DNA of 64,000 nt, taken from the NCBI GenBank assembly GCA_021604545.1, contig BQJE01000001.1, positions 603,444-667,443 on the forward strand. The letters run 5' to 3'. Below the pieces are notes generated by a model, which searched no databases, was not told where the DNA came from, and saw only the letters and a program-made list of their open reading frames with translations. Shown here piece by piece: positions 9,607 to 19,034 of the stretch. A program made the translations under genes and the position numbers. Numbering within the stretch: the stretch's first letter is position 1; every line of letters starts with the position of its first letter. The DNA is from Micavibrio sp. (GTDB lineage: Bacteria > Pseudomonadota > Alphaproteobacteria > Micavibrionales > Micavibrionaceae).

Positions 9607-10308
9607 TTAAAATACAATACTTAAAGTAATTCCGCGTGCTATATAAGTAGCGGCCAAGAAAAAGGGGGCCGCCAACATGAGGGAATCCAAACGATCTAGG
9701 AGACCACCATGACCCGGTATCAAAGAACCGGAGTCTTTAACGCCTGCCCTTCGCTTCATAAAGGAAACAATCAGATCGCCGACCTGACCAGAAACGCCTG
9801 TGATAGCGGCAATAACAATAAAACTATAACCTATCATATAATAAACATAGATGGCGTTATCATAGAAATGTACGGCCATGACCCACATTGCAGCAACAGC
9901 AATAGGAGCAAAAATAGCACCGACAAATCCTGCCCATGTTTTATTTGGGCTGATTTTAGGCGCCAATTTTGGGCCTCCAAATTTTTTACCTATAAAGTAA
10001 GCGCCTATATCACTAGACCAGATCAGGGCGATAAATAGGAGGGAAATTGAAAGTGGGTTTGTAATACGTATGAAGAACATGCACAAAAAACAAAAAAGAA
10101 CATAGGTTATTCCCAAGACCAGATAAGGAATTTTATTTTTAATCTTAAGTGAAAGCTGCACCCATTCATACAGCGCAATCGCCGCAAACCCTACTACCAT
10201 CACGGCAAACGGCCAGCCGCCATAGATGATAACCAGCACCACCAGCGGCCCCAGAACAAAGCCCGAGAGAAGTCGTTTTTGCAATTGTGAGAGATTGATT
10301 TTGCCCAA
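9607..10308 (-). CDS. cdsA: Phosphatidate cytidylyltransferase CdsA
   Basis: CdsA makes CDP-diacylglycerol from phosphatidic acid and CTP at the inner membrane, the precursor of all major phospholipids. The 233-residue protein is strongly hydrophobic with about six to seven transmembrane helices. It carries the family signature near the C-terminus, from SFMKRR through KDSGSLIPGHGGLLDRLDS, which includes the conserved aspartates. It is shorter than the E. coli enzyme, as is common in alphaproteobacteria. It lies between uppS and dxr with gaps of 11 and 1 bases. Confidence 0.95.
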   Translation of the reverse strand: MGKINLSQLQKRLLSGFVLGPLVVLVIIYGGWPFAVMVVGFAAIALYEWVQLSLKIKNKIPYLVLGITYVLFCFLCMFFIRITNPLSISLLFIALIWSSDIGAYFIGKKFGGPKLAPKISPNKTWAGFVGAIFAPIAVAAMWVMAVHFYDNAIYVYYMIGYSFIVIAAITGVSGQVGDLIVSFMKRRAGVKDSGSLIPGHGGLLDRLDSLMLAAPFFLAATYIARGITLSIVF

Positions 10309-10319
10309 AGCAGGCCCCG

Positions 10320-11033
10320 CTATCCTTCCGAGCGCTTAATATCGCCGTAGCGGCGTTCGCGCCCCGCATATTCGGCCAGAGCCGCTTCAAGGTCACTTTT
10401 GCCAAAATCGGGCCAGAGCACGTCGGTAAACACAAACTCGGTATAGGCACATTGCCAGAGCAGAAAATTGCTGATGCGCTGCTCACCGCTGGTGCGGATC
10501 AAAATATCAGGATCAGGAATGCCCGCGGTCATCAAATGGCTTGTAAATTGTTCTTCTATACTTTTCGCGCTGTCCGGGTTTCTTATGACGGCCTCAACGG
10601 CCTGTTTTATGTCGTCCCGCCCGCCATAATTCAGCGCCATAATCATAGTAATGCCGTCGTTATCAACCGTCAGACTTTCTGCACTTTCGATCAGCTCAAT
10701 AATATCATCATCAAACTTTGTCCGATCGCCGATAACACGAAGCTTTACATTATTTTTATGCATGTCCGCAGTTTCGGAGCGCAGGTAATAGCGCAAAAGC
10801 TGCATAAGATCTTTGATTTCAGTTTCGGGCCTACGCCAGTTTTCCGACGAAAAGCCAAACAGAGTAATATATTCAACGCCAAGATCGGCAGCCGCTTTCA
10901 CAGTTCGCTTAGCCGCCTCAGCCCCTTTTTTGTGGCCTGCACTGCGTGGCAAGCCACGCTTGCTGGCCCAACGACCGTTGCCGTCCATTATGACGGCAAT
11001 ATGAATGGGTATATTTTCTTTATTCTCAACCAT
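10320..11033 (-). CDS. uppS: Undecaprenyl diphosphate synthase (isoprenyl transferase)
   Basis: UppS condenses isopentenyl diphosphate units onto farnesyl diphosphate to make the C55 lipid carrier for peptidoglycan and polysaccharide synthesis. The 237-residue protein has the N-terminal AVIMDGNGRWA motif with the catalytic aspartate, then GHKKGAEA, the FGFSSENWRRP stretch, NYGGRDDI and the C-terminal DILIRTSGEQRISNFLLWQ block, all diagnostic. Its order after frr and before cdsA is standard for the group. Confidence 0.97.
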   Translation of the reverse strand: MVENKENIPIHIAVIMDGNGRWASKRGLPRSAGHKKGAEAAKRTVKAAADLGVEYITLFGFSSENWRRPETEIKDLMQLLRYYLRSETADMHKNNVKLRVIGDRTKFDDDIIELIESAESLTVDNDGITMIMALNYGGRDDIKQAVEAVIRNPDSAKSIEEQFTSHLMTAGIPDPDILIRTSGEQRISNFLLWQCAYTEFVFTDVLWPDFGKSDLEAALAEYAGRERRYGDIKRSEG

Positions 11034-11074
11034 TTATAAAGTTATTTTAAAGTTATAAATTAAATAAATTACCG

Positions 11075-11632
11075 CTACACGGTCATGATGTCTTTTTCTT
11101 TATCGGCGAGCATTGTGTCTATTGTTTTGATGACCTCATCCGTGAGTTTCTGCACCTCATCAGATTTTGCTTTGTGCTCGTCTTCAGAAATTTCTTTATC
11201 CTTTTCCAGCTTTTTGAGCGCATCCATGCCGTCACGGCGAACATTACGGACCGAAACCCGGGCGGCTTCTGCATATTTACCAGCGACCTTGGTAAGCTCT
11301 TGGCGACGCTCTTCATTCAAATCAGGAATAGGAATGCGGATCATATTGCCTTCAGGCTGAGGGTTAAGCCCCAAACCAGATTCACGAATAGCTTTTTCGA
11401 CTGCCTTAACCTGCCCGGCATCCCAAACTTGCACAGTTAATAGACGTGACTCGGGTACAGAGATACTAGCCACCTGGTTCAGCGGCATAGAGCTTCCGTA
11501 AACATCAACCTGTACGGGATCAAGCAAATTGGCCGAAGCTCGGCCGGTCCGTAGACCACCGAATTCAGTGCTTAAAACATCGACTGCGCCATCCATACGG
11601 CGCTTCAGGTCTGCCTTATCATAATCGGACAT
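11075..11632 (-). CDS. frr: Ribosome recycling factor
   Basis: RRF splits post-termination ribosomes together with EF-G. The 185-residue product matches the family length exactly. It has [22 protein letters not shown] near the start, [15 protein letters not shown] in the middle and the VRNVRRD motif followed by a charged C-terminal helix. The gene sits between pyrH and uppS with short gaps, in the conserved rpsB-tsf-pyrH-frr order. Confidence 0.98.
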   Translation of the reverse strand: MSDYDKADLKRRMDGAVDVLSTEFGGLRTGRASANLLDPVQVDVYGSSMPLNQVASISVPESRLLTVQVWDAGQVKAVEKAIRESGLGLNPQPEGNMIRIPIPDLNEERRQELTKVAGKYAEAARVSVRNVRRDGMDALKKLEKDKEISEDEHKAKSDEVQKLTDEVIKTIDTMLADKEKDIMTV

Positions 11633-11647
11633 AGCCTTGGGGCTCCT

Positions 11648-12397
11648 CTAATTTGCTACGATTGTGTATTTACCCTTGGACTGCACCACTTGTGCAAAAT
11701 TGCCGGTTTCCTTCACAGAAAATACAACAATAGGAATATTGTTCTCGCGTGCCAGTGAAATTGCCGTGGCGTCCATCACTTTTAAGTCTTTGGTAAGCAC
11801 GTCCATATAGGTAATGCGATCAAAATGCGAGGCCGATTTATCTTTCTCAGGATCAGCCGAATAAACACCGTCAACTTTTGTTCCCTTAAAGATAGCATCA
11901 CAGTTCATTTCCGAGGCGCGTAGCGCCGCAGCTGTATCAGTCGTAAAATAAGGGTTTCCTGTGCCTGCTGCAAAAATCACCACCCGGCCCTTTTGCATGT
12001 GACGAAAGGCTTTACGGCGGATATAAGGCTCACAAATTGAATCCATGCGAATGGCAGATTGAACGCGTGTATGAACACCAATATGTTCCAGCGAATTTTG
12101 CAGGGCCAGCGCATTAATCACAATGCCGAGCATACCCATATAATCGGCAGTGGTGCGGTCCATACCTTCGGCAGCACCTGAAACGCCACGAAAAATGTTG
12201 CCCGCACCCACAACGACACAAACCTCAACGCCCAAATCCACAACTGCTTTGATATCTTCGGCGACACGCTTGACCGTTTTTGAATCCAGCCCGTATTCGC
12301 TATCCCCCATCAGGACTTCACCTGACATCTTGAGCATAATACGCTTGTATTCCGAAGCTGGCTGGATTTTCTCTTTTGTCATCTGTTTTGCGCTCAT
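11648..12397 (-). CDS. pyrH: Uridylate kinase PyrH
   Basis: PyrH phosphorylates UMP to UDP; it is a hexameric amino-acid-kinase-fold enzyme in pyrimidine supply. The protein has [10 protein letters not shown] at the start of the kinase fold, the [11 protein letters not shown] glycine-rich loop, [20 protein letters not shown], and the [20 protein letters not shown] segment. The ATG at 12397 is preceded by a GAGG site at suitable spacing (8 bases); an ATG two codons earlier is also possible. A short palindromic intergenic repeat separates it from tsf. Confidence 0.97.
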   Translation of the reverse strand: MSAKQMTKEKIQPASEYKRIMLKMSGEVLMGDSEYGLDSKTVKRVAEDIKAVVDLGVEVCVVVGAGNIFRGVSGAAEGMDRTTADYMGMLGIVINALALQNSLEHIGVHTRVQSAIRMDSICEPYIRRKAFRHMQKGRVVIFAAGTGNPYFTTDTAAALRASEMNCDAIFKGTKVDGVYSADPEKDKSASHFDRITYMDVLTKDLKVMDATAISLARENNIPIVVFSVKETGNFAQVVQSKGKYTIVAN

Positions 12398-12427
12398 TGT
12401 CATTGCCTCTTCGTTGTATCCCAGAAC

Positions 12428-12464
12428 CTCATCCCGGACAAGCTATAAGGCAAGCTAGGATGAG
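12428..12464. repeat. Short palindromic intergenic element between tsf and pyrH
   Basis: A 37-bp segment is bounded by a perfect 7-bp inverted repeat (CTCATCC / GGATGAG). Inside it CAAGCT occurs twice as a direct repeat 12 bases apart. The wording (CTCATCCCGGACAAGCT) resembles the small interspersed palindromes common in alphaproteobacterial genomes. It follows the tsf stop directly and lies about 30 bases upstream of the pyrH start, so in RNA it would form a hairpin between the two cistrons. Assignment to a mobile repeat family is inferred from appearance. Confidence 0.5.
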
Positions 12465-12466
12465 CT

Positions 12467-13387
12467 TTAGCCGCCTGCTACAGCGGCAACTTCAGCGGCA
12501 AAATCTTCTTCTTCCTTCTCGATGCCTTCACCAAGCTGGAAGCGAACAAAGCCCTTCAATTCAACAGGCGAGCCTGCCTCAGTTCCGGCATTTTCGATAA
12601 CCTTGGAAATCTTGGTTTCGCCGTCAATGACAAAAATCTGCTCCAAAAGGCAAACTTCCTCATAATATTTGCGCATCCGGCCTTCCACCATCTTTTCAGC
12701 AATCTCTTCGGGCTTGCCCTCTGCCTTGGCCTGCTCGATCAGGAATTTACGTTCCCTTTCCATCTCTGCGGCATCAACATCATCACGGTTCAAATATTTG
12801 GGGAATGCGGCAGCAACATGCATTGCCACCTGTTTGCCAATGGCCTGAAGCGCGGCTTCATCTGCATCGGATTCCAGCGCAACCAGTACTCCAATTTTAC
12901 CCAGACCGTCTTTCAAAGCACCGTGAACATAAGGGACAACAGCACCTTTACTCACTTCAAGATTCTGGCACCGACGCAAATTCATATTTTCACCGATTGT
13001 AGCAATCAGACCTGTCAAACTATCTTTGACCGATTTTCCATTTAGATCGGCCGCACCCAAATCTTCAACAGAGTCTCCTGCATCAAGCGCTTTTTGAGCT
13101 ACACCTTCTACAAAAGCCTGGAATTCTTCATTACGGCTTACGAAATCAGTTTCGGCATTCACTTCGATAACAGCGCCTTTCGTGCCTTTTGTTACAACGG
13201 CTACCAAGCCTTCTGCTGCTGTACGGCTGGATTTTTTATCGGCCTTGGCCATTCCTTTTTTGCGTAGCTCTTCCATCGCCGCGTCTATGTCTCCACCGGC
13301 TTCGGTTAGTGCCTTTTTGGCATCCATCATACCGGCGCCTGATTTCTCGCGCAGTTCTTTCACCATTGATGCTGTAATGTCAGCCAT
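12467..13387 (-). CDS. tsf: Elongation factor Ts
   Basis: EF-Ts exchanges GDP for GTP on EF-Tu. The 306-residue protein starts [20 protein letters not shown], the standard family start with the UBA-like domain, and has [13 protein letters not shown] followed by the two dimerisation subdomains. An in-frame extension upstream to 13513 would overlap rpsB and is not credible. It follows rpsB with a 25-base gap, and a short palindromic repeat lies after its stop. Confidence 0.98.
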   Translation of the reverse strand: MADITASMVKELREKSGAGMMDAKKALTEAGGDIDAAMEELRKKGMAKADKKSSRTAAEGLVAVVTKGTKGAVIEVNAETDFVSRNEEFQAFVEGVAQKALDAGDSVEDLGAADLNGKSVKDSLTGLIATIGENMNLRRCQNLEVSKGAVVPYVHGALKDGLGKIGVLVALESDADEAALQAIGKQVAMHVAAAFPKYLNRDDVDAAEMERERKFLIEQAKAEGKPEEIAEKMVEGRMRKYYEEVCLLEQIFVIDGETKISKVIENAGTEAGSPVELKGFVRFQLGEGIEKEEEDFAAEVAAVAGG

Positions 13388-13412
13388 TTTTCTTATCCTT
13401 CTGTCTGGTTGT

Positions 13413-14294
13413 TTATGCTGAAGCTTGTTTCTTGGGCTCATCGCCTTCTGCAACAGGCTCTTCTTTAGCCTTCTCTGCTTTTTTAGCCGCTGCATCAAGC
13501 TTGGCTTTTTCACCCGGCGTCAGGCTCTCTTCTTCAGGAGCTGGCGCTTTCGGCAATTCAACTTTTACGTCTTCCGCCGCACCTGTATCAATGCCGGCAG
13601 TTGCCACTTCGGCCTGCAGTCCGTCAAGAATGGCATCAGCAAACAAATCGCAATAAAGCTCAATCGCACGCAAAGCATCATCATTACCCGGGATCACGTA
13701 ATCAACACCATCCGGCGTTGCATTGGTGTCAACAATGGCAAATACAGGAATACCAAGCTTGTTGGCTTCCTTAATGGCGATCTCCTCCTTGGTCGTGTCG
13801 ATGATAAACAACGCGTTCGGCTGACCGCCCATTTCCTTGATACCACCAATAGAGGCCTCGAGCTTAGTATGCTCGCGAGTCATCATCAGGATTTCTTTTT
13901 TGGTATAGCCTGACGTCTCACCGGCAAAGATACCTTCGAGCTCACGCAAACGGTTAATGGATTTGGTAATGGTTTTCCAGTTGGTCATCATACCGCCGAG
14001 CCAGCGATGGTTCACGTAGTACTGACCACAACGCTTGGCGCTTTCAGCAATTTTTCCAGCTGCCTGGCGTTTGGTGCCAACAAACAGAACGCGTCCGCCG
14101 CCAGCGACGATATCGCGCATAGCCTTTACAGACTCTTCCAGCATTGGGGTGGTTTGTTGCAAATTAATAATATGAACGCCATTACGCACGCCAAAGATAT
14201 AGTCGCGCATTTTAGGGTTCCAGCGTCTTGTGTGGTGACCAAAGTGAACGCCTGCTTCCAATAGCTGACGCATGGTGAATTGTGGTAATGCCAT
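13413..14294 (-). CDS. rpsB: 30S ribosomal protein S2
   Basis: S2 is a small-subunit ribosomal protein. The 293-residue product begins [20 protein letters not shown] and has [16 protein letters not shown] and the [12 protein letters not shown] stretch. After the conserved core (to about residue 245) there is a low-complexity tail rich in Ala, Glu and Lys, as found in many alphaproteobacterial S2 proteins. The ATG at 14294 has an AAAGGAAAAG site upstream; a longer reading to 14387 is non-conserved. The 5' leader holds an 8-bp long-range inverted repeat described separately. Confidence 0.98.
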   Translation of the reverse strand: MALPQFTMRQLLEAGVHFGHHTRRWNPKMRDYIFGVRNGVHIINLQQTTPMLEESVKAMRDIVAGGGRVLFVGTKRQAAGKIAESAKRCGQYYVNHRWLGGMMTNWKTITKSINRLRELEGIFAGETSGYTKKEILMMTREHTKLEASIGGIKEMGGQPNALFIIDTTKEEIAIKEANKLGIPVFAIVDTNATPDGVDYVIPGNDDALRAIELYCDLFADAILDGLQAEVATAGIDTGAAEDVKVELPKAPAPEEESLTPGEKAKLDAAAKKAEKAKEEPVAEGDEPKKQASA

Positions 14295-14320
14295 GTCTTT
14301 TCCTTTTCCGGTTATGCCTC

Positions 14321-14386
14321 TGCGGGATCTAAGTGGTTGATTTCTCAACACCGGACGGGCCTTTAAAACAAGACCCAAATCCCGCA
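14321..14386 (-). promoter_or_regulatory. Structured rpsB 5' leader (candidate)
   Basis: Upstream of rpsB a perfect 8-bp inverted repeat (TGCGGGAT / ATCCCGCA, arms at 14321-14328 and 14379-14386) encloses a smaller hairpin with arms GTTGA/TCAAC and loop TTTC. The pair would bring together a closed leader structure 26 bases before the rpsB start. rpsB leaders are S2-autoregulated in other proteobacteria, so such a role is possible here, but only the pairing is seen. A weak promoter-like TTGCAA/TAAAAC pair lies further upstream. Confidence 0.35.
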
Positions 14387-14442
14387 TGTGAATTTAAGTT
14401 GAGGGGGTTTTAGCCTCTAATCCGCAGAATTGCAAGGCTTTT

Positions 14443-17400
14443 TTATATTTCGGAAATAGTGGTTACGCCATCCTCGCTCCGCATAATATTCCGCGCCTGC
14501 TGGCTGAGGTTCCAGCGCCCGGGCAGGTTTATTTCAATGTCCTGCTCACCCGTATGAACGAATATCTGGATTTTTGAACTGCCCGGCCCTTCGATATCTA
14601 TGAACTCCCTGAGCTTTTTCACCGGGGCGGCGTTCTCCATATGAATATGTATCTCTCTGATTTTGCCCTCTAAAGCCTGATCGAGAGATTGCACCTTCTG
14701 CGCCGTGAAACGCATCTGGTCCTCGCGCTGCTCAACCTGCACCGTCAAAAGAAGCGCCTGCCCCGGCTCAAGAACATCACGGCACTGATGCAACAACTCA
14801 GAAAATAGAGTCACTTCATATATACCGCTTGGATCGGACATTTGTAGAAAGGCATATTTGTTTCCGCTTTTTTGTGCAATTTTTTCCTGCTTCTTCAGCA
14901 ACACACCGGCCATCTGCACACGAATGGCACTAATATGATTTAGTTTTTCTTCCACGTCAGAGAAACTTAAAATATCCATACGCTCCAACTGCCCGGCCCG
15001 GGTATCAAGCGGGTGGGCCGAAAGGTAAAACCCAACGGCTCCAAATTCCCGGCTCAGTTTTTCCAGCGGATCCCATTCGGGAATGTCCGGCAGGTCCGGC
15101 ATGCCGAGCGCATTATCGTCACCCTCACCAAAAAGACTGACCTGACCAGAATCTCTCTCTTCCGCCTGCGCCTGACCGTAACGTAGAACCGTTTCCGTGC
15201 CACCGTGAACCTGCGCCCTGTTTTTGTGCAGCGATTCAAATGCCCCAGCACAAGCCAGATGTTCGAACTGGCGTTTGTTCATGGCCTTTGGATCGACACG
15301 CATCGAAAAATCTTCCAGAGATTTAAACGGTCCATTATTTTTACGCTCGCGCACGATTTGCTCCATTGCCGCCTCGCCGACCCCCTTCAACGCTGCCAGC
15401 GCATAACGGATAGCCCCATCCTGCACCGCAAAGTCCGGCCATGATTCATTGATATCCGGCGAATGAAGTTTAATATCCATCCGATCCAAATCCTGCTTAA
15501 AAATACTCAGCTTATCTGTATTACCAAGATCAAGCGTCATCGACGCCGCCATAAACTGTACCGGATGATTGGCCTTTAACCATCCCGTCCAATACGCGAT
15601 CAACGCATACGCCGCCGCGTGTGATTTGTTAAAACCGTACCCGGCGAATTTGGCAATCTGATCAAAAATATGATTAGCCTGACCCGCCGGCACATTATTA
15701 TGTTCCTTTGCGCCGTCCATAAACATCTGACGCTGCGCATCCATCTCGGCCTTGATTTTTTTACCCATGGCGCGGCGAAGCAAATCCGCACCACCCAGTG
15801 TATAGCCCGCCAACTCCTGCGCTGCCTGCATCACCTGTTCCTGATAAATCATGATGCCGTAGGTTTCTTCCAGAAATGGCTTTAATTTTGGGTGCAAATA
15901 ATCCGGCTCTTCATTGCCAGCCTTGGTGCTGATATATTTTGGAATGTTATCCATTGGGCCCGGACGGTACAACGCCACAAGCGCGATAATATCTTCAAAA
16001 CGGTTTGGTTTCATCTTGCGCAGAACATCACGCATGCCTGAGCTCTCTAACTGGAACACGCCGACCGTATTACCGCTGGCCAAAAGGTCATATGTTTTTT
16101 GATCATCGAGCGGGATTTGAAGATAATCAATTTTTTCCCCGCCGCGCTCAATCAACTCAATCGTCTTATGAATGACCGTCATGGTCTTCAGGCCAAGAAA
16201 ATCAAACTTCACCAGTCCAGCTTGCTCAACATATTTCATGTTAAACTGCGTCACCGGCATATCAGAGCGTGGATCACGATAAAGCGGCACCAACTCATGC
16301 AGGGCGCGGTCACCAATAACCAGCCCGGCCGCATGGGTTGAAGCGTGTCGATAAAGCCCCTCAAGTTTGAGCGCCATATCAATCAACTTCTTGGTCGTAT
16401 CATCCTTATTACGTTCATTGCGCAGCTCTTCATCCTGCGCCAGCGCTTCGCCCAGCGTCATAGGCGCTGCCGGATTGTTCGGGATCATTTTGGCAATGCG
16501 ATCAACCTGGCCATAGGGCATTTGCAACACCCGACCAACATCACGCACCACAGCACGCGCCTGCAACTTACCAAAGGTGATAATCTGCGCGACATGGTCA
16601 TAGCCGTATCGCTCCTGCACATAGCGAATCACTTCATCACGCCGCTCCTGACAAAAGTCGATATCAAAGTCGGGCATGGACACGCGCTCGGGGTTCAACA
16701 TCCGCTCAAACAGCAAACCAAACTGCAGCGGATTCAAATCGGTAATCTTCAGCGCCCACGACACGACAGAACCGGCACCAGAGCCCCGACCCGGCCCAAC
16801 AGGAATATCCTGATCCTTCGCCCATATAATAAAGTCCGACACAATAAGAAAATAACCGGCAAAACCCATTTGGTTGATAACGCCAAGCTCGTATTCCAAA
16901 CGCTCCCAATAGGGTTGATGATCCTCATCAGCTGCAAAATTATCGAGGCGCCATTGCAAACCCTCTTTTGCCTGTGCTTCCAGCTCCTCTTCCTCGGAAT
17001 GCCCGCCTTCGGTCTTGAACGGGGGTAGGATGGGCTTAATGAATTGCAAAAGAAAAGAACAACGCTGCGCAATCACGCCTGTGTTTTGAATAGCCTCGGG
17101 AATATCTTCAAATAGCGCCGCCATTTCTTTGGCTGATTTAAAATAATGCTGGTCCGTGACTGTGCGCCGGTCTGACTCGGTGATATAGCGCCCACCCGCA
17201 ATACAAAGCAGCGCGTCATGGGCTTCGTGGTCCGAGATTTCATCAAAATAGCAATCATTGGTAGCGACAAGAGGAACGTCATGTTTATAGGCCAGATCAA
17301 TCAGCTTTTCCTCGGTGGCCTCTTCCTCCACCCAGCCATGGCGCTGCAATTCAATATAAAAACGATCACCAAATGTTTTTTTAAATTCAAGAAGGATTCC

Positions 17401-17841
17401 TTCGGCCTGCTCACCCTGGTGATGGGCAAGGCTTTGTGACACCGGGCCTTTCGATCCTCCGCTCAGGCAAATCAATCCATCCGCATGCGCAGCAAGCTCT
17501 TCCATACTGGCGCTGGCGGCTTCCTGATCCTCACCGCCAAGATAAGCATCGCTAATCAGCTTGCATAAATTACGATAGCCCGTTTCATTTTGAACCAGCA
17601 GGACGATCTGGTGATCTTCCTCGCCGATACTGACCTGGCAACCAATAATTGGCTGAACACCTGCTTTCGCCGCCTCAGCGGCAAATTCCATCGCGCCAAA
17701 GAGATTATTGGTGTCCGTCACCGCCACGGCTGGCATCTTTTGCTGGCGGCATATCGCCACCAGATCCTTGACCGTAATCGCCCCTTCCGCCAGGGAATAG
17801 GCAGAATGGGTGTGCAAATGGATAAACGCAGGGTGATTCAT
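14443..17841 (-). CDS. dnaE: DNA polymerase III alpha subunit
   Basis: DnaE is the replicative polymerase. The 1132-residue protein has an N-terminal PHP domain (FIHLHTHSAYSLAEGA, residues 6-21), the palm with catalytic acidic residues in MPDFDIDFCQERRDEVI, and the GRGSGAGSVVSW motif. The fingers follow with MIYQEQVMQ and GYGFNKSHAAAYA, and a helix-hairpin-helix segment (ALKGVGEAAMEQI) and a C-terminal OB-fold region end the protein. Length is normal for DnaE1. It lies upstream of rpsB on the same strand with 148 bases between. Confidence 0.98.
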   Translation of the reverse strand: MNHPAFIHLHTHSAYSLAEGAITVKDLVAICRQQKMPAVAVTDTNNLFGAMEFAAEAAKAGVQPIIGCQVSIGEEDHQIVLLVQNETGYRNLCKLISDAYLGGEDQEAASASMEELAAHADGLICLSGGSKGPVSQSLAHHQGEQAEGILLEFKKTFGDRFYIELQRHGWVEEEATEEKLIDLAYKHDVPLVATNDCYFDEISDHEAHDALLCIAGGRYITESDRRTVTDQHYFKSAKEMAALFEDIPEAIQNTGVIAQRCSFLLQFIKPILPPFKTEGGHSEEEELEAQAKEGLQWRLDNFAADEDHQPYWERLEYELGVINQMGFAGYFLIVSDFIIWAKDQDIPVGPGRGSGAGSVVSWALKITDLNPLQFGLLFERMLNPERVSMPDFDIDFCQERRDEVIRYVQERYGYDHVAQIITFGKLQARAVVRDVGRVLQMPYGQVDRIAKMIPNNPAAPMTLGEALAQDEELRNERNKDDTTKKLIDMALKLEGLYRHASTHAAGLVIGDRALHELVPLYRDPRSDMPVTQFNMKYVEQAGLVKFDFLGLKTMTVIHKTIELIERGGEKIDYLQIPLDDQKTYDLLASGNTVGVFQLESSGMRDVLRKMKPNRFEDIIALVALYRPGPMDNIPKYISTKAGNEEPDYLHPKLKPFLEETYGIMIYQEQVMQAAQELAGYTLGGADLLRRAMGKKIKAEMDAQRQMFMDGAKEHNNVPAGQANHIFDQIAKFAGYGFNKSHAAAYALIAYWTGWLKANHPVQFMAASMTLDLGNTDKLSIFKQDLDRMDIKLHSPDINESWPDFAVQDGAIRYALAALKGVGEAAMEQIVRERKNNGPFKSLEDFSMRVDPKAMNKRQFEHLACAGAFESLHKNRAQVHGGTETVLRYGQAQAEERDSGQVSLFGEGDDNALGMPDLPDIPEWDPLEKLSREFGAVGFYLSAHPLDTRAGQLERMDILSFSDVEEKLNHISAIRVQMAGVLLKKQEKIAQKSGNKYAFLQMSDPSGIYEVTLFSELLHQCRDVLEPGQALLLTVQVEQREDQMRFTAQKVQSLDQALEGKIREIHIHMENAAPVKKLREFIDIEGPGSSKIQIFVHTGEQDIEINLPGRWNLSQQARNIMRSEDGVTTISEI

Positions 17842-17899
17842 GAATCACAGACTAGCAGAGCATCTTTTGCGTGTCATGCCGTCTAAGGAATATAGAAAT

Positions 17900-18259
17900 T
17901 TAAGGTTGAAACGCACCAGATTGGTCTAAATCACTATAAAATTTTGCCAATTCTTCATTTTCTTTACCTATATTGGACACCAAACGTGCGTTGGGCAATA
18001 GAACCATCATTGTTTTTGCTGTATTAAATAGTGCGCGTGATCTTGAAACAGGACACTGTGCTCCTTTTGTAGGAATTTCATCCATTTTCTTATCAAGCGT
18101 CCTTCTTTTTTCAGTCACTTTTCTAAAAAGATCTTGGTATGATAGATCTGTGCCCATTAATGACTGATGTTTTTTATATAGATCAGGCCATTCAGACAAT
18201 ATATTTTCTGAATTTCCTGCAGTAGCCCTGAGTAAAAAGTCTTTCAATCTTGTATTCAT
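17900..18259 (-). CDS. Hypothetical protein, 119 aa
   Basis: A small protein not recognised as a known family. It is soluble-looking, charged in the first half (MNTRLKDFLLRATAGN, then a KKMDEIPTKG stretch) and has a modestly hydrophobic segment FNTAKTMMVLLPNARLV near residue 80-95. It sits between lolD and dnaE on the same strand, with short spacers on both sides (about 43 and 58 bases). Base use is more AT-rich than its neighbours, suggesting accessory origin. No function is proposed. Confidence 0.6.
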   Translation of the reverse strand: MNTRLKDFLLRATAGNSENILSEWPDLYKKHQSLMGTDLSYQDLFRKVTEKRRTLDKKMDEIPTKGAQCPVSRSRALFNTAKTMMVLLPNARLVSNIGKENEELAKFYSDLDQSGAFQP

Positions 18260-18302
18260 AGCTTATATTTACCATAAAATAATAGGCTTGTAAAGAAAAT
18301 AT

Positions 18303-19034
18303 CTAAAAAGGTACAATCCTGCCAGCTTTAAGCTCCAAAACCCGGTCCATTTGCTCTGCTAATTCCATATTATGGGTGGCGATGAGGGCGCCAATGCCGC
18401 GCTGGCGCACTTGCTGCATCAGAATTTCAAAGACTTCTTCTGATGTTTTAAGGTCGAGATTGCCCGTTGGCTCATCAGCAAAAAGCAAGGTCGGATCATT
18501 GGCCAGCGCCCGCGCAATCGCCACGCGTTGCTGCTCTCCGCCGGATAATTTACCTGGCCGGTGTGTTAATCGCTCTCCAAGGCCAAGACTAGTCAGCAGC
18601 TCACCTGCTTTCTTATGTGCGACCTTTTTCGGTTTCCCGGCAATAATCTGAGGCAAACCGACATTCTCAACAGCCGTAAATTCCGGCAGCAGATGATGGA
18701 ACTGATACACAAAACCAATGTAATCCAGCCGTAATTTGGTCCGCGCCGCATCACCCATTTTTTCGGTCTGGTGACCATTGATAAATATTTTCCCCGATGT
18801 CGGGCTATCGAGAAGCCCGGCAATCTGCATAAGCGTTGATTTCCCAGATCCGCTCGGGCCAACCAGAGCGACAATTTCTCCGGCGGCAATACGCATGGAA
18901 AGGTTCTGCAACACCTCAAGTGTGTTACCCGCCTGCTTGAACGTTTTGTTCAAACCATCAATCTTCAGCAGCGTTTCGCCTTCGACAGGCTGTGCCCTTG
19001 GGCCGTCTTTGAATGCGCCTTGCAAATTATTCAT
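18303..19034 (-). CDS. lolD: Lipoprotein-releasing ABC transporter ATP-binding protein LolD
   Basis: LolD powers extraction of lipoproteins from the inner membrane to LolA. The 243-residue ABC ATPase has Walker A GPSGSGKST, the signature LSGGEQQRVAIARAL, Walker B LLFADEPTGNLD and the switch histidine in ATHN. The LolD-typical YQFHHLLPEFTAVENV stretch follows the Q-loop. The ATG at 19034 overlaps the lolC stop by eight bases; an extension further upstream runs inside lolC. No separate lolE is seen, so LolC probably forms a homodimer with LolD, as in many alphaproteobacteria. Confidence 0.95.
   Translation of the reverse strand: MNNLQGAFKDGPRAQPVEGETLLKIDGLNKTFKQAGNTLEVLQNLSMRIAAGEIVALVGPSGSGKSTLMQIAGLLDSPTSGKIFINGHQTEKMGDAARTKLRLDYIGFVYQFHHLLPEFTAVENVGLPQIIAGKPKKVAHKKAGELLTSLGLGERLTHRPGKLSGGEQQRVAIARALANDPTLLFADEPTGNLDLKTSEEVFEILMQQVRQRGIGALIATHNMELAEQMDRVLELKAGRIVPF

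Noticed and set aside
14295..14387. N-terminal extension of S2 (and similar ones for EF-Ts, LolD, NuoI, NuoG)
   Set aside because: The longer in-frame readings overlap upstream genes or leaders and are not conserved; standard family starts with ribosome sites exist.
14410..14440. Terminator between dnaE and rpsB
   Set aside because: AGCCT/AGGCT arms are short with a long loop and no following T run on the minus strand.
16345..17028. Long open frame opposite dnaE (227 codons)
   Set aside because: Antisense shadow of the conserved polymerase core; no ribosome site or domain.
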